Notes: generated from the sequence alone by a model not told the origin. DNA of 64,000 bases from Elephas maximus indicus (GCF_024166365.1 NC_064839.1:38886378-38950377), one strand, 5' to 3'. Shown: positions 21,426 through 33,150, counted from the first letter of the stretch. Numbers and translations: made by a program.

Positions 21426-22011
21426 ATGAGTGGTGGATCTGGGGTTTAGCACTTGAATTTTTTCACCTGAAAATTTAAAAATGACTTTTCAGTAAAACAG
21501 TGTTACTGAAAATGTTACACCACTTGTTTTCTATTTACAAAACTTTAAAGTGCATTTATTTGTTTTAACCACCTATAGCCATTTTTTTTTTCACTTGAAG
21601 ATCTTTTAACAGAAACAGGGATATACAAAATTGGCTTTTGTCATTATTCAACCTCATGACAACACTATACATGCTGCTGAGTTATAGTAATTAGGGTGCT
21701 GCTGGACTGTAGACATTTTGCATTTTGAGTTCGTGAAGATTTTAGCTTTATCTGAGTTGCTTAGTCAATTCTATTTCGTTCAGTATTTTAGGAAAATATC
21801 TAATATATGAGTTTATATAATATAAATATTAAAAAGTCACTTGCATTTACAAAGCTCTAAGAAATTCAGTAAGCACTCTGTCACGTTCATTTCATAGAAT
21901 AGATGAATGATGGACACAATACTGAGGAAGTTTTATTCAGTTTTTCTGTTTTTAAGCAAGTTCTGAGGTCAGCAAACTTTCTGCAAAGGGCAAGATAGTA
22001 GATACATTTTT
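21426..22011. other. No gene seen
   Basis: AT-rich unique sequence, no protein-like frame and no repeat recognised. Confidence 0.5.
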
Positions 22012-22550
22012 AAAATAATTTATTTTACATTGTTGTTGAGAATATACACAGCAGGACTTATACCAATTCAACAATTTCTACATGTAAAATTTAGTGACAT
22101 TGATTACCTTCTTTGAGTTGTGCAACCATTCTCACCCTCTTTTTCAGAGTTGTTCCTCCCCTATTAACGTAAGCTCACTGCCCCCTAATTTTCCTATCTT
22201 TTGAGTTGTGTTGTTGTCAATTTGACCCCATATAGATAGATCTTAAAAGCACGTAATGCTCAAGGCAGACATTCTTTACTACTTAAGCTAAACTGTTGTT
22301 TGGTTTAAAGAAGACTTCAGGGGATATTTTTGGTTTAAGGTTTAAAGATTATCTTGGGGCAGAAATTTCAGGGGTTTATCCATCCTCCATGGCTCCAGGA
22401 AGTGTGGAGTTCATGAGAATTTGAAATTCTGTTCTCCATTTTCTCCCTTTTGATCAGGATTCTTCTATGGAATCTTTGATCAACACATACAATAATGGCA
22501 GATGAGCACCATCCAGTTCTTCTGGTCTCATGTTTGAGGAGGTGGTTAGA
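22012..22550 (-). mobile_element. Diverged L1 3' UTR
   Basis: Its right part ('gcaccatccagttcttctggtctcatg') lines up with the inverted 3' UTR at 2616-2660, and the rest keeps the same order. It is more diverged than other copies and lies head-to-head with the next L1. Confidence 0.55.
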
Positions 22551-22552
22551 TA

Positions 22553-23622
22553 GTAGACAAGTGTTAACTTTGATGAAGGGAAAGACAACACACAATATAG
22601 GGGAAGTCAGCACAACTTGACCAAGGCAAAGTCATAGAGGCTTCCTAGACACATCCAAACACCTTGAGGGTCTGAGTTACTGGGGCTGAGGGCTGGAGAC
22701 CATGGTCTTGGGGGCATCTAGGTCAGTTGGCATAACGTAGTTCATGAAGAAAATGTTCTACGTCCTACTTTGATGGGTAGCATCTGGGGTGTTAAAAGCG
22801 TGTGAGTGGCCATTTGAAATACATCTATTGGTCCCATCCTGTCTGGAGCAAAGAAGAATGAAACTAAAGACACAAGGAAAATAAAAATCACAGTCTCCAC
22901 CACGTGAGCCCGGAAGAACTAGATGGTGCCCAGCTACCCTACCTACTGCTCTGAAAGGGATCACAAAAGAGGGTCCTGGATAGAGCACAAGAAAAACGTA
23001 GAACAAAATTCAAATTCACAAAAAAGAACATACCTTACCTGTCTGACAGAGACTGGAGGAACCCCTGAGACTGTGGCCCCTGGACACCATGCTAACTCAA
23101 AACTAAAGCCACTCCCAAAGTCCATTTCTCAGCCAAAGATTAGACAGGCCTGTAAAATAAACAATAATACACATGAGGAACGTGCTTCTTAGTTCAATCA
23201 AATATACAAGACCAAATGGGCAACACCTGCCCAAAAGTGAAGACAAGAAGGCAGAAAGGGACAGGGAAACTGGACAAATAGACACGGGGAACCAGGGATG
23301 TAAAGGGAAACAGGGAGATTGCTGACACATTGTGGGGATTGCAACTAATGTCACAAAGCAGGTTGTGTATGAATTTTTGAATGAGAAACTAATTTGCACT
23401 GTAAACTTTCACCTAAACCAAACCAAACCAAACCCGTTGCCATCAAGTCGATTCTGACTCATAGCAGCCCTCTAGGACAAAGTAGAATTGCCCCGTAGGG
23501 TTTCCAAGGAGTGACTGGTAGATTTGAACTGCCAATCTTTTGGTTAGCAGCCAAGTTCTTAACCACTGTGCACCAGGGCTCCAAACTTTCACCTACAGCA
23601 CAATAAGGTTAAAAAAAAAAAA
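22553..23622 (+). mobile_element. L1 3' UTR with poly(A)
   Basis: Begins in the 3' UTR ('agatagtagacaagtgttaac') and ends 'cacctacagcacaataagg' with an A-tail at about 23609-23622. Interrupted near its end by a SINE. Confidence 0.83.
23416..23582 (-). mobile_element. AfroSINE with exact 13-bp duplication
   Basis: Minus-strand short form, tail at left ('accaaacccgttgccatc'), head at right ('gtgcaccagggctcc'). aaactttcaccta occurs at 23403-23415 and 23583-23595. Inserted into the L1 3' terminus. Confidence 0.92.
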
Positions 23623-23720
23623 AGAATCACCTAGGGATCTTGTTAAAAGGTAAATTCTGATTCAGTATATTCAGTGGATATGCAAATTCTCAGCAGGGGT
23701 TCGAACCAAAATGAGCTGGT
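23623..23720 (+). mobile_element. MER5-like fragment
   Basis: 'gaatcacctagggatcttgttaaa' then 'attctgattcagtatattcag' resembles the first half of MER5. Confidence 0.5.
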
Positions 23721-23734
23721 TCGAAGCTCTGTGA

Positions 23735-25010
23735 ATAAGATAGCCTCTACTCTCAAAGAGCCTGGTCAAAGAACATGTAAATTGGGTCGTTTTATTACAG
23801 TGTGATAAATGCTATTATAAAGAAAGGTCATAAAAGTGGTACTCAACAGACACGAAGGTCATGTCAAGAAAAACTTCCAGAGGCGATGTTTTAGTTGAGA
23901 TCTGAGGTACCAACATAATTAGCCAGACAAGTCAGTCTTGAGGACAGAATACGGTATTCCAGGAGGAAGAAATAGTATGATTTAAGATCCAAAGGCAGAA
24001 AAGTATATAGTACACGGTACACTTTGCTAGAACTACAAATTTGAGATGGATGGAAAGTAGAGTCCAAGAGGGATTGGTAAGAGAGAGACACAAAGGCCAG
24101 ATTTTGAAAGACTTTCTAAATTATATTAAGAAATACAAACTTACAGATTTTTTAATACCGTGTAGATACTGTACTGAAATGGGCAGGCTGGGGGCAGGAA
24201 GGACAGTCACAGTAGTTAAGAGAAATATGATAGTGCCATGAACAAAGCAGAGGGGAGAGACTTGGGGAAAAAGAGAAGTGGGTGAACTTAAGAAATGTTG
24301 ATGAGTTAGAACTGGCAGTTGTTGGTCACTGATTGGTGGAAGAAGACAAGGGCAAAGTCCAGGGTTTTGATTTGACAACAGGGTAGAAGGTGGGAAAGAG
24401 ACCGAGGAAGGATAAAGATGTTGGCATGGTTTGAGTTGGAGGAGGGAAAAAATCATGAGTTTGGACATGTTGAGTCTGAGGTGTCTTTTGAGACAGCCAG
24501 AGTATGTCAAATAGATAATATGGAGCTGAGATATACATTTGCGGTCATGTACATATAGGTGGTTTTTTAATCACTGGCATAGATGAGATAGTCTAGGGAG
24601 AAAGCATAGAGTGAAAAAAGAACAGGATCTAAGCCTGAACCCTGAGAAATACCAACATTTAATAGCTAGTTGGAAGAGAATAATTTCACAAAAGACTGAA
24701 AAGGAGTGGCTGGAGAAGTAGGAAGAAAACCAGGATACAGAGTTTGAAGAAGGAAGAAGTGGTCAATAAAGTCAGTCATTGCTGAGAGGTGAGGTGAACT
24801 GAGAACTAGAAAATATTCATTGGAGTGAATGAGTGACATGGAATTTAACTTTTATTGTTAACTAGAGCTGTTTCACTGGGGAGAAGTAAGCAAAACCCAG
24901 ATTGGAGTAGGTTGAGGAGGAAGTGAATGTGAGAAAATGTTTAATGAATATAGACAACTCTTCTGAGCACTTTAGCTGTGAAGGTGAGGAGAGAGATTAA
25001 CAGTGTGATA
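23735..25010 (-). mobile_element. L2 LINE, long inverted copy
   Basis: Same order of landmarks as the L2 at 52290-53800: 'gtgataaatgctattata', '...ggtattccaggaggaagaa', '...agccaga', '...gttttgatttg', 'atgttgagtctgaggtgtc', 'gagaatatagacaactcttctgagcac'. Small minus-strand frames around 24121-24510 are remains of the L2 coding end. No intact protein. Confidence 0.72.
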
Positions 25011-26375
25011 AGGATATGGGAATGAGGAAGCATTTTTCCAAAAAGGGAGAGAACTGAGTAAGTTAAAAAGCCAAACAGAAGGATTCAGTTGAAGAGAAGT
25101 TGAGTTTAGAAAAGAGGGAGTGAATAATAAGAAAATATACAGTTCTTAAGAGAGTGGGAGGGAATGGAGGAACTGGCCTTAAACAGGAAATGGAACAACA
25201 TCTATACTGTACGAAACATAAGAAGGAAGATAGGTTTAGGTGTTTGACATTGGGAAATAGAGAAGTTTATATCTGATGGCTTCTCTTTCCTCAGTGATGG
25301 AGGTTGGAATATAGTTGGAGAAAGTTCTTATGGAAAAGGGGAAAAGGTTGCAGGTGAGTGTTGAGAAGATCATAAATTGAAATAGGTGATCGTAAATTCC
25401 ACGTGAACTAATCTCTCCTGTTGTGTGATTTTCTCCGTTCAGCATTTGCCTGCTTGGGCTTGGAAGCAGGCAAGGAGAAAATAGAGTTGGGTTACAACTT
25501 CTGAAGACAATTTAACATTTCTCACACTGGTCATTCTCAAAACACTCTCCTGCCAGATGTTAATAGGTATATTGAGAAAAAAGTTGTTCCCTGCTCAAGT
25601 AAGTTTGGGAGAACTGTTGTATACTCTACTGTTTCCTTAATATCCATATAAACATATTTGAGGTTCTGAGGGTCTTAGATTTAAGAAAATATTAATTTTG
25701 TGTAATCAAGTTTTTCAAGCTTATTTGCATCTAGAATGCCTTTATGTGTGTGTAGCGGGGTGCATTTGTTAAGTCCTCATAGTTTGGTATGTGATGGATC
25801 AGGTAAGTAATCAAGGGTTCCGTCCATTCACCTTACCCTTGCATAAAAGAATAGGGCCCTTTATTCCTTTTCACAGTCAACATGTTTACATCACCTCTAG
25901 TTAGCCATTTAAATCCACCTTAATTAGGGTGGAGTAGTAGCTAACACCTTCTAATATTCCTCATTCTTTATGAATAGTTACTCTAAGTATTTGTTGTAGT
26001 GTCTATAAATTCCTGTGTAAACTTTTAAAAAAAAATCAACTTCCTTATTGTTCTTCGGAACCATAAGGAGCCAACTTGAAAACTGGCAAGAAAAGCAGGG
26101 TCAATGACCATCCCAAATGATTAGGATTAGGGCAGGGAGGGAGGGGGCAGTCAGAGTTACTGGTATTATTATTTTAATACTAATAATAATCAACATTTTC
26201 ATAGGCCTTTAAGTTTACAAAGTGCTTTCATGTGCATTATTTTAATTATATTTAATTAAAAGTTACAGCTATTGTTGGCAGAAGCAAGGAGGTGGTTTGG
26301 GGGTATGACAAATGAAAAGATATGTCAAGAAAAAAGGAGAGGGACTGGGAAAGGAGCTAAAAATATTAGGGACAG
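25011..26375. other. No gene seen; possible old MIR/L3-type scrap
   Basis: Mostly unique. 26185-26260 ('caacattttcataggcctttaagtttacaaagtgc') resembles an old MIR- or CR1-class 3' end. No credible exon. Confidence 0.4.
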
Positions 26376-26383
26376 TGGTCTGA

Positions 26384-26604
26384 ATCATGCATTCTCAATA
26401 TCAGGTGATACTTTCCCCAAAGGGTTAAAAATTTGTTCTTGGGGGACAGTAAAAAGGAGCCATAGTACATAAAGAGATATATGGCATATCTGTGTTATTA
26501 AAATGACATGGGGGAGGACAATTAGGAAAAAATGTCTAAAAAGGCTCCTTTGGGGTGGGGATTGGTAATGGAAAAAAAAAAAAAAAAAAAAGCCTGAGAA
26601 ACAC
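26384..26604. mobile_element. hAT-type DNA transposon fossil with 8-bp duplication
   Basis: Bounded by tggtctga at 26376-26383 and 26605-26612, the 8-bp duplication expected for hAT elements. The ends are weak inverted repeats ('catgcattctcaa' against 'gcctgagaaacac'). An A-run of about 21 sits at 26571-26592. Confidence 0.5.
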
Positions 26605-26612
26605 TGGTCTGA

Positions 26613-27085
26613 GTCCTGTGGATCCCATAGAACTTTTTGACATTCATGAATGATTTCTGTCTTCCCAGATAGTAGGCAACTCATTTGCCTAGCACATTTT
26701 CTTCTGGCTTCATTTGCCCTGCCCATAGTCCCTGAGGCCCTAAATGATCATGTTCTGCCTTTTCAACCCATTTCTCTTTTGGCCACAGCTGAGTAAATTA
26801 GGGTGGGCTCAGATTGGCCAGTAAGTAACCAATCTACGAAACCTGGCTGCACTTCACTTCCCCTTCTCAGGCTCTTTGTGAGATGGCTTGAATGGGTAAC
26901 AAAAGAGCCCTGGTTAAGACATCGCCCCAATTAGGATGCTTGGGCTGGCAGCCTGTTCAAGGCTCAAGGCAGGATTTTTGCTTTTCAGGCGGAGAAATCT
27001 ATTTGAGCCATCAGCCCTTTATTCTTACCCCTGGTTTAGGTGCGGTAGGGCTTTTCAACAGCTGCACTATGAATGTTTGAGGTCA
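26613..27085. other. No gene seen
   Basis: Unique sequence; overlapping small plus-strand frames at 26892-27133 lack recognisable features. Confidence 0.45.
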
Positions 27086-27165
27086 GGTCAACCCTATGGG
27101 GTAGTTCTCCTCTGTCCTGTAGGGTTGCTATGAGTCATAATCAACTCGATGGTGCACAACAGCAA
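27086..27165 (+). mobile_element. AfroSINE, 5'-truncated
   Basis: Only the 3' part is present: 'ctatggggtagttctcctctg' through 'gagtcataatcaactcgatgg'. Confidence 0.8.
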
Positions 27166-27169
27166 AAAC

Positions 27170-27352
27170 AGTTCTTTGTTTTGGGGGCTTCTGTGCATTT
27201 GTACATTGTAGGATGTTTAGCATCTCTGACTTCTACCCATTAGATGCCAGTAGCACCCTGCCCCCAGTTGTGACAACCAAAAATGTCTTCAGACATTGCC
27301 AGATTTCCCCTGGGGAGCAAAATCACCCTGAGTTGAGAACCACTGATAAAGA
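27170..27352 (-). mobile_element. MER20-like hAT fossil
   Basis: 'tgtaggatgtttagcatctc', 'agatgccagtagcaccctgcc', 'tgtgacaaccaaaaatgtct' and 'gagttgagaaccactg' match the inverted MER20 order. Confidence 0.65.
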
Positions 27353-27443
27353 GAATCTAGAAGCTCAGAGAGTATCAATCTCCTAATCATATCTTATGAT
27401 CGGAAACTGCCATAAAGGGCCTATGCTCTGCTGTTAAGCATTG

Positions 27444-27768
27444 CCTTAGTAAGGAAGTTACCAAGCATGATCTAAGACAGTCCTTGAAAGCCAAGATTAG
27501 CATCTTTACCATGATATTCACAGCTAACATTTAGTGAGTGCTTGCTTCAATGCCAGGCCCTTGCTAATAAACAAAAAATGAAAAACAGTTGTCGTGGAAT
27601 CTGACTCATGGTGACCCCATGTGCGTCAGAGTAGAACTCTGCTCCATAGAGTTTTCAATGGTTGGTTTTTCAGATGTAGATTGCCAGGCCTTTCTTCTGA
27701 GGTGCCTCTGGGTGGACTTCACCTTCCAAACTTTTGGTTAGCAGCAAAGTACGCTAATGCTTTGTACC
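27444..27768 (-). repeat. Source-like copy of a SINE plus about 120 bp of flank
   Basis: 27444-27570 is near-identical to 33409-33535 and the following SINE matches 33536-33732. Here the flank runs into apparently native L2/MIR-like sequence on both sides ('acatttagtgagtgcttgc' before, 'cactaaatatgttgaac' after the SINE), so this looks like the original locus of the pair. Confidence 0.8.
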
Positions 27769-27775
27769 TTATTGA
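27577..27775 (-). mobile_element. AfroSINE, long form
   Basis: Tail 'gttgtcgtggaatctgactc' at left, 'tcttctgaggtgcctctggg' in the middle, worn head at right. Confidence 0.83.
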
Positions 27776-28496
27776 TGCCCACTAAATATGTTGAACAAAT
27801 GAAGAAATGCTTTAGCTGAATGCTACATTCAAATCTTAGTATTCTGGTTATTTGTACTACTTTCTCCTCAATACTATATTAAAAACAAATAAGCTTCCTC
27901 TGAATGACCAGGGAGGCTTATGTATAAGAGAGGCATAGCTCTTGATAGATTTGCTAGGTGTACTGGGGATCCTCAACTAGTGCTTATCGGAGGTTTATTG
28001 TTAACTGGCCTATTCCCTCACATATACTCATTTTTAATTTTGCTTTGCCACTTCTGCAAAAGTAATTCAATAGAGTTGTGATAACATATATACAGCCAGG
28101 AAAATTAATTTATATTTAGCTTGAGTTTAAATCACACAATGAATTATGAACAATTTTTTGAGAAACATATCACAGACAATACAATGACAGATTTTTGCAT
28201 AAAATAAACAGAAGTTGACTCTTCATTTCCATCTCTCTGTAACTGCTATTCGTAAGTTGAAAAAGAATAGTTTTTGATTAAGACTTATTAAAAGCAGTGA
28301 TTGTTTTTACTACATAGAAAATGAAACTATGTAGTAACTATAGATAGTAACACAGCTAAATTACAGTTTAAGCCCCTTTACTTCAAAAACTATCTCACTC
28401 TCACTCTCTAAAACGTATTGTGAAATTTTGAGAGCCCCCAAAGGGCAGGGCTTGCAGCAGTTTCCCAGCTTGGTTATTAAATTCCTATATTCAGTG
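27776..28496. other. No gene seen
   Basis: Unique AT-rich sequence. 28479-28497 (taaattcctatattcagtg) is a near-direct repeat of 28525-28543. Confidence 0.5.
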
Positions 28497-28560
28497 TTAT
28501 TCAAGATCGACTTTGAGACGGCTTTAAATTTCCTATATTCAATGTCTCAGATGCCAGGAA
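28497..28560 (+). repeat. Left arm of an 870-bp-spaced inverted repeat
   Basis: Reverse complement matches 29370-29433 over about 62 bp with roughly 84% identity, including the exact core cattgaatataggaaattt. See the matching arm and the finding. Confidence 0.85.
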
Positions 28561-29121
28561 GCACGTGAGGTCCGTATGTGGTCCTCCAGTTAGGCGTTTT
28601 GGGCCACTATGTTTACTCTAGACATTATGCTTACTCTGAAGCTCGTGCTCCAAACCCGAATACTAGCTCTGAGAAATTTAGATCACATTCACCCTTAAAC
28701 CCCATGCAGCTAAGTTGAATGAGGAGGCACAGAAATGCCTTTCTGTTGCTGGGGTTCGCAAATGGAACAGACGTCTCCAAATCAGAAAGGATGTTGAGTA
28801 GAATGCCGTCCTATACACTCCACACCATTCTCAGCTCCCCAGACTTCCCATAGCCACAGTTGAGTGTCCTACCATGCACATCACTGAATCCAGTGCCAGC
28901 CACCTGAATGCGTCAGTTGGGGACTGTTCCAGTGCTCACTGAAGTGTCATTCAACACGAGGTCAGATTTTTAATAGGTTATTTAACATGATTTTACACTC
29001 CATGTATTCTTAGGCAATATTAAAATGTCATCATATTATAATTATATATTATTTAAAAATTTTGGGGGGGTAGGCTTTCACAGTTAGATATGTTACACTC
29101 AAATAAAAATGAATTTAGACC
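28561..29121. other. No gene seen
   Basis: Unique sequence between the inverted arms; no open frame of note. Confidence 0.45.
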
Positions 29122-29350
29122 AGAGGTGTCCAATAGAACTTCTTGTGGTGATGGAAATGATCTATAGCTGTACCGTCTAATACAGTAGCCACTAGCCACA
29201 TGTGGCTATTGAGCATTTGAAACATGGCTAGTTCGACTGAGGAGCTAAATTTTTTATTAATTTTAATTGATTTAAATCTAAACAACCACATGCAACTAGT
29301 AGCTACTGTATCAGACAGTGTAAACTCTCCTTCAAGAGGGCGGCTATTAG
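29122..29350. mobile_element. hAT-Charlie-type fossil
   Basis: 'gtgtccaatagaacttcttg...gatggaaatg', 'agccactagccacatgtggc', and an inverted closing 'agtagctactgtatcagacag' give the long terminal inverted repeats of a known Charlie-type family. A sister copy is at 47697-47830. Confidence 0.65.
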
Positions 29351-29369
29351 ATGTCCGGACCTAATGTTC

Positions 29370-29433
29370 TTCCTGCTGTCTGAGCCATTGAATATAGGAA
29401 ATTTAAAGCTGCTTTGAAGTAGATCTTGAATAA
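29370..29433 (-). repeat. Right arm of the inverted repeat
   Basis: Inverted partner of 28497-28560. Ends 'gatcttgaataa', the mirror of 'ttattcaagatc' at 28497. Confidence 0.85.
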
Positions 29434-30204
29434 GATCCTGAGACTTCCATGTGGCTTAGTCTCTTTCCTTGTCTGAGGACTGGGGGGAGGGTCCTGTCGG
29501 AGGACAAACAGACAGCCCTGAACTGCTTCAGCATCATGTAGAGATGGTTCTAAAAGGAAGATATTAACTTTAAAATAATTCAGGCAGAGGCTGGAATTTT
29601 GAGGAAAAATCAGAGATGGTCAACTCTATCACTGTCTGCCCCCTCACGGGCCCCCTTCACTTTGTTTGCGCCATCTCTTGCTGCTCTGTGTTGGGGAAAT
29701 TTTCCTCTTTCATAGTTTCTTGTAGAGGCAAGAAGCATTTGGCTAGGAGATCCTAAGCTCTTGAGGAGTTCTTAGAGTGGCTTGGGTTTGGATATTAGAA
29801 TAAATTTGCTCCTTTAAAAAAAAAAAGTGTAAATTAACTTCAACAGACCCTCCTGGCAGAAGTAGCTACTTTAGCTTCTTTAGAGCTACTCAGCAGAATC
29901 AAGTGGGAGGACTCTGACCTGACACTGAGGTTGCATTACGAAATGAGAAGCGTGTCGAAAGTGATAATGAATACAAAAGATGAAGTGACAGCATCTCTTA
30001 GGCTTGGACAAAGTGAGATATTAAACAAATGAGGGTTCATGGAATTCTGGAGGTCAAGTTCTAGGCCTTCCTATTCCTTCCAACCTGGGGATGAGGACGG
30101 CTTCAGTGACTACATACTCTCGGTATGCCTTGAACAGGCACCTGTCAGAGCCATCAGTTGAATAGTGTTGCTGCCCAAATGCAGTGTGTATTAGTGCCGG
30201 GCTG
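29434..30204. other. No gene seen
   Basis: Unique sequence with an A-run at about 29816-29826. No exon signature. Confidence 0.45.
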
Positions 30205-30385
30205 GCTGTGGAAGAATCACCAGGATCGCTTGATAAAGAACAGAGTCCTAGGCTCCACCCTGGGAGATTTCAATTACAGCAAACCTGGGGAAGGTCCTGG
30301 CAATATGCATTTTAAGACGCCCCTGCGCCCTTCCCCTCCTCAACACCAGGTGTTTCTGGTGCACAACTAGATCTAGGAACTGCTG
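30205..30385 (+). mobile_element. MER5-like hAT fossil
   Basis: 'gaatcaccaggatcgcttgat', 'taggctccaccctgggag', 'aatatgcattttaagacgccc', 'ccaggtgtttctggtgcac' follow MER5A order. Confidence 0.65.
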
Positions 30386-31707
30386 CAAAGACTGGGAGAA
30401 ACCACTTTTCTTGTTAGGGAAGGGTGATCAGGAAAAGCTAAATAGCACCTTATGAGAACTGAGGTCCTTTGGCCGAAGAATCAGAATAAAAGAGAACTCT
30501 TCCCAGTCCTCAGGGTGATGCATATAGCATTATTACAACTGATGCCTCACACAAGAAAGAAAGGGCTTTGTTGCTGATTGTCTACTTTCTGCCAGTTCAA
30601 CCAGATTTAGTTCACCTGATACTAAACATCGTTATAGGAAGTTTTTTTTTGGTATATGTGGGTAATAGACAATTGCAAAAGTGTCCCAAAAAATCTATAA
30701 AGATGATGATGTTCTTAGGCTAGGACCCCACAAAAATGAGCACTCACTACTAGTAATTAGGAAGCTTGAAAGAAGACATTCCAAACAGTCTTCATTGGAA
30801 ATTTTAATGCTAATGGATAAGAGCTTCACAGGTCAAAGTCTTCTATGTGTGGTAAGAAAACACTGAGGGGAAGTGACTTCCACATTGGGCCCAGCCACCC
30901 CATAAACTGAATAGCTTGCTCTGTTTTGCAGAGATTTTGTTGTGACGGCCATGCTTACAGGTAAGCCTCCCACGCTGTTCTTACTCCCTTCCTTGAATCC
31001 ACTGGGAGCTTTGAGGGTTGAGTTCACATCCTTGTGGAATCTAGGGATGAGCTCTTTGGTGGGAGGGCCGTTGCCCTGGTTCTTACTGTTCCTCCCTTTT
31101 GCCAAGATGTGGGCAGAGGTTTATGGATTTACTCCTCTGGTACTGTATGGTGCCTAACACTCTCCAGGCCATGAAGTCTATGAGGTACCCACCAATAGGA
31201 AGGCTAAGACAGGAGCAAGGCAGCACCACTGTTTCACTGGTTTCTGAGTCTGTTTTCTGTTCTTTTCTTTCGTTATTACAGATTTTATGTTTACTGAGAC
31301 TTTGTTTTTCTTTTTTTATTTTCATGAGTAGATTTCTTAACTTTGTGGTTACCTTGAAGTTTACTCTTATCTTCCTAAGTTTGAACCAGTCTTTTATTAC
31401 TTGCTATTGCCTTGACTTTCTCTCCGTTTGAAAGCTCTATACCTATACCATTTATTCCCTCTTTTATTGTTTTGACATTGTCATCATTTACAGATTGATG
31501 TCTCTATTTCTCTGTTTTAAGTTTTATTATTGAGTTCCTTACCCTGAGTCTATTTTTTAGACATGAATACAGACACAAAGATTTCTGTGCTTGAGCATGT
31601 GTGGGGCACAACTCATGCTCACATGGATACCTACAGAGACATAGTCAAGGCTCAGAAGCATTCATTTAATGTGGCTGAGGTTGGTCCTGGGTTGGGGCAG
31701 AGCCACC
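30386..31707 (-). other. CHST4 3' side: 3' UTR and downstream sequence
   Basis: Immediately downstream of the CHST4 stop on the minus strand. Candidate polyadenylation signals (AATAAA read on minus) are at 31523-31528, 31463-31468, 31451-31456 and 31315-31320. Which one is used cannot be told from sequence alone. No other gene is seen down to 30386. Confidence 0.5.
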
Positions 31708-32877
31708 TCAACCCTCATGATAGTCTTGGTCAGAGAGGATCCAGGTAGAGAGAATATCCAGTGACAGGTTTCTCTGCTGTTGCTCAGACAGGACGTGGCG
31801 GTAACCTAGCAAATTCATGGTATCAGAACAGATTTTCTGAACTCGAGTAACCTTTTTGAAAGGCAAGGCCCAGCGCCAGGCCTGGGAGACATTGAGGGCA
31901 TTCCTCGCATTTGTGTGGAAAGCGTGTTTTCCCATGCCCTTGCCTTGGGTGATGTTTTGCACCCAAGTCTGGAGCCAGGGAAAGAATTTCAGCCCTACGA
32001 AGTCATACATTCGGGAAGTTTGGGCCTGGGGGTCTCGGACCAGGTCCTCATAGCGCACAAGCAGGTAGCGCTGCTGCAGGGCTTTGGGCAAGAGCCGGAT
32101 GGCCTCGAAGATCTCTTGCTGGCTTTCGCAGATGGTCTGCATCACGTGGTAAGGCCGGTCCTCCTCCTTGATTTGGTTCCACTTCTCCCCTAATACAATG
32201 CGGCTGTCAGCCATGAGTTCCAATGTGGTGCGCTCTCGGGAAGAGAACACAGCCCGGGGGTCCCGGACCAGATGCACAATGTACAAGTTGAGGGACAGGT
32301 CTTTCAGCAGGGGGTAGAGAGACTTCAGGTTGAAGAAGCGCACTTCCTTGAGCACCACATGGCTGTAGGAGCGGCAGGCCTTCTCCACCATCTCAAAGGG
32401 CTGTCGATTGCATAGAATCTTGCAGTGAGCCTGGGGGATGATTTTACCTGGTGGGATGATGTTGCAGGCAGGTGGGGAACACAGGGCCCGGCTGGTCTCC
32501 CACTGGAAGAGGGTGGACTGTCTCCGGGGACCAGGTTGCATGTAGGCGTCGAAGACACTCATGTCACAATGAAAGACAGAGCGTACCAGGTCCCGCACTG
32601 CCATGTGCAGCCTCAAGGCAGTGCTTTGTGTAAAGCTCATCCAGACGTGCCAGGCAGGCTCCATCAGGTAAAAGACATCTGGGTGCTGCCCAAAAACCTG
32701 TCCCACAAAGGAAGAGCCTGAGCGCCATGAAGACAGTATTAACACGTGCACAGGCTTGGGATCCTCCTTCGAAGGCAAAGAGCTGAGGTGGTAGCTGTAC
32801 AGATGGAAGAATAGAGCGAAGATCACCATCTGGGAAACCAGAAACAGCAACAGCCTCTTTTTTATGGGTAGCATCAT
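31708..32877 (-). CDS. CHST4: Carbohydrate sulfotransferase 4 (GlcNAc 6-O-sulfotransferase 2, HEC-GlcNAc6ST)
   Basis: Golgi enzyme that moves sulfate from PAPS to the 6-hydroxyl of N-acetylglucosamine on mucin-type glycans. In mammals it helps build the 6-sulfo sialyl Lewis X ligands of L-selectin on high endothelial venules. The 389-residue protein is a type II membrane protein: short cytosolic start, membrane anchor at about residues 8-27, lumenal catalytic domain. The 5'-phosphosulfate-binding loop is [12 protein letters not shown] (49-60), and the 3'-phosphate-binding segment is [15 protein letters not shown] (200-214). Sequons lie at N308, N329 and N370. Human CHST4 is 386 residues and aligns from its first Met, so I chose the first of two adjacent ATGs (32877). 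The whole coding region is one exon, as in CHST4-CHST6. CHST4 is preferred over CHST5/6 by the N-terminus and the [16 protein letters not shown] region. No frameshift, no missing motif; it looks functional. Confidence 0.96.
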   Translation of the reverse strand: MMLPIKKRLLLFLVSQMVIFALFFHLYSYHLSSLPSKEDPKPVHVLILSSWRSGSSFVGQVFGQHPDVFYLMEPAWHVWMSFTQSTALRLHMAVRDLVRSVFHCDMSVFDAYMQPGPRRQSTLFQWETSRALCSPPACNIIPPGKIIPQAHCKILCNRQPFEMVEKACRSYSHVVLKEVRFFNLKSLYPLLKDLSLNLYIVHLVRDPRAVFSSRERTTLELMADSRIVLGEKWNQIKEEDRPYHVMQTICESQQEIFEAIRLLPKALQQRYLLVRYEDLVRDPQAQTSRMYDFVGLKFFPWLQTWVQNITQGKGMGKHAFHTNARNALNVSQAWRWALPFKKVTRVQKICSDTMNLLGYRHVLSEQQQRNLSLDILSTWILSDQDYHEG

Positions 32878-32895
32878 TGGGCAGAAGTTGAAGGC

Positions 32896-32920
32896 CTTTA
32901 GGAAACAAGGAGACAGGCTT
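32896..32920 (-). promoter_or_regulatory. Splice acceptor of the CHST4 coding exon
   Basis: On minus: pyrimidine-rich 'cctgtctccttgtttcctaaag' followed by the exon. The AG occupies 32897-32896, so the exon starts at 32895 and has 18 nt of 5' UTR before the ATG at 32877. The open frame continues to 33057, but that extension lies in intron. At least one non-coding exon must lie further right; it was not located. Confidence 0.75.
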
Positions 32921-33150
32921 GTTAGCTTGCTGGTTTGGTGTCTGCCTTCCATCTCCTTTTTTAGCCACCACCACCTTCTCCCTGGACGCCACCAAGGAAT
33001 GACACAGAATACCTGTACCCTCCTGCAACCAATTGCACCAATCCCTCCCCAAATCAATTCCTGACCTTTGAAGTTACTGTATCAATGAGTTCTATATATT
33101 TTAGGCTCTTCCGTTCCTCCCTCCTTCTTTTTTGTCCTTTGGACTACCAA

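Noticed and set aside
1..31000. TAT (tyrosine aminotransferase) exons expected left of CHST4 by human gene order
   Set aside because: No frame resembling the aminotransferase was found; the gene probably lies beyond the left edge.
31563..31748. Small plus-strand frame overlapping the CHST4 stop
   Set aside because: Antisense shadow without protein features.
32878..33057. 60-codon extension of the CHST4 frame upstream of the chosen start
   Set aside because: It crosses a strong splice acceptor at 32896 and has no similarity to the sulfotransferase family; the family start with its membrane anchor is at 32877.
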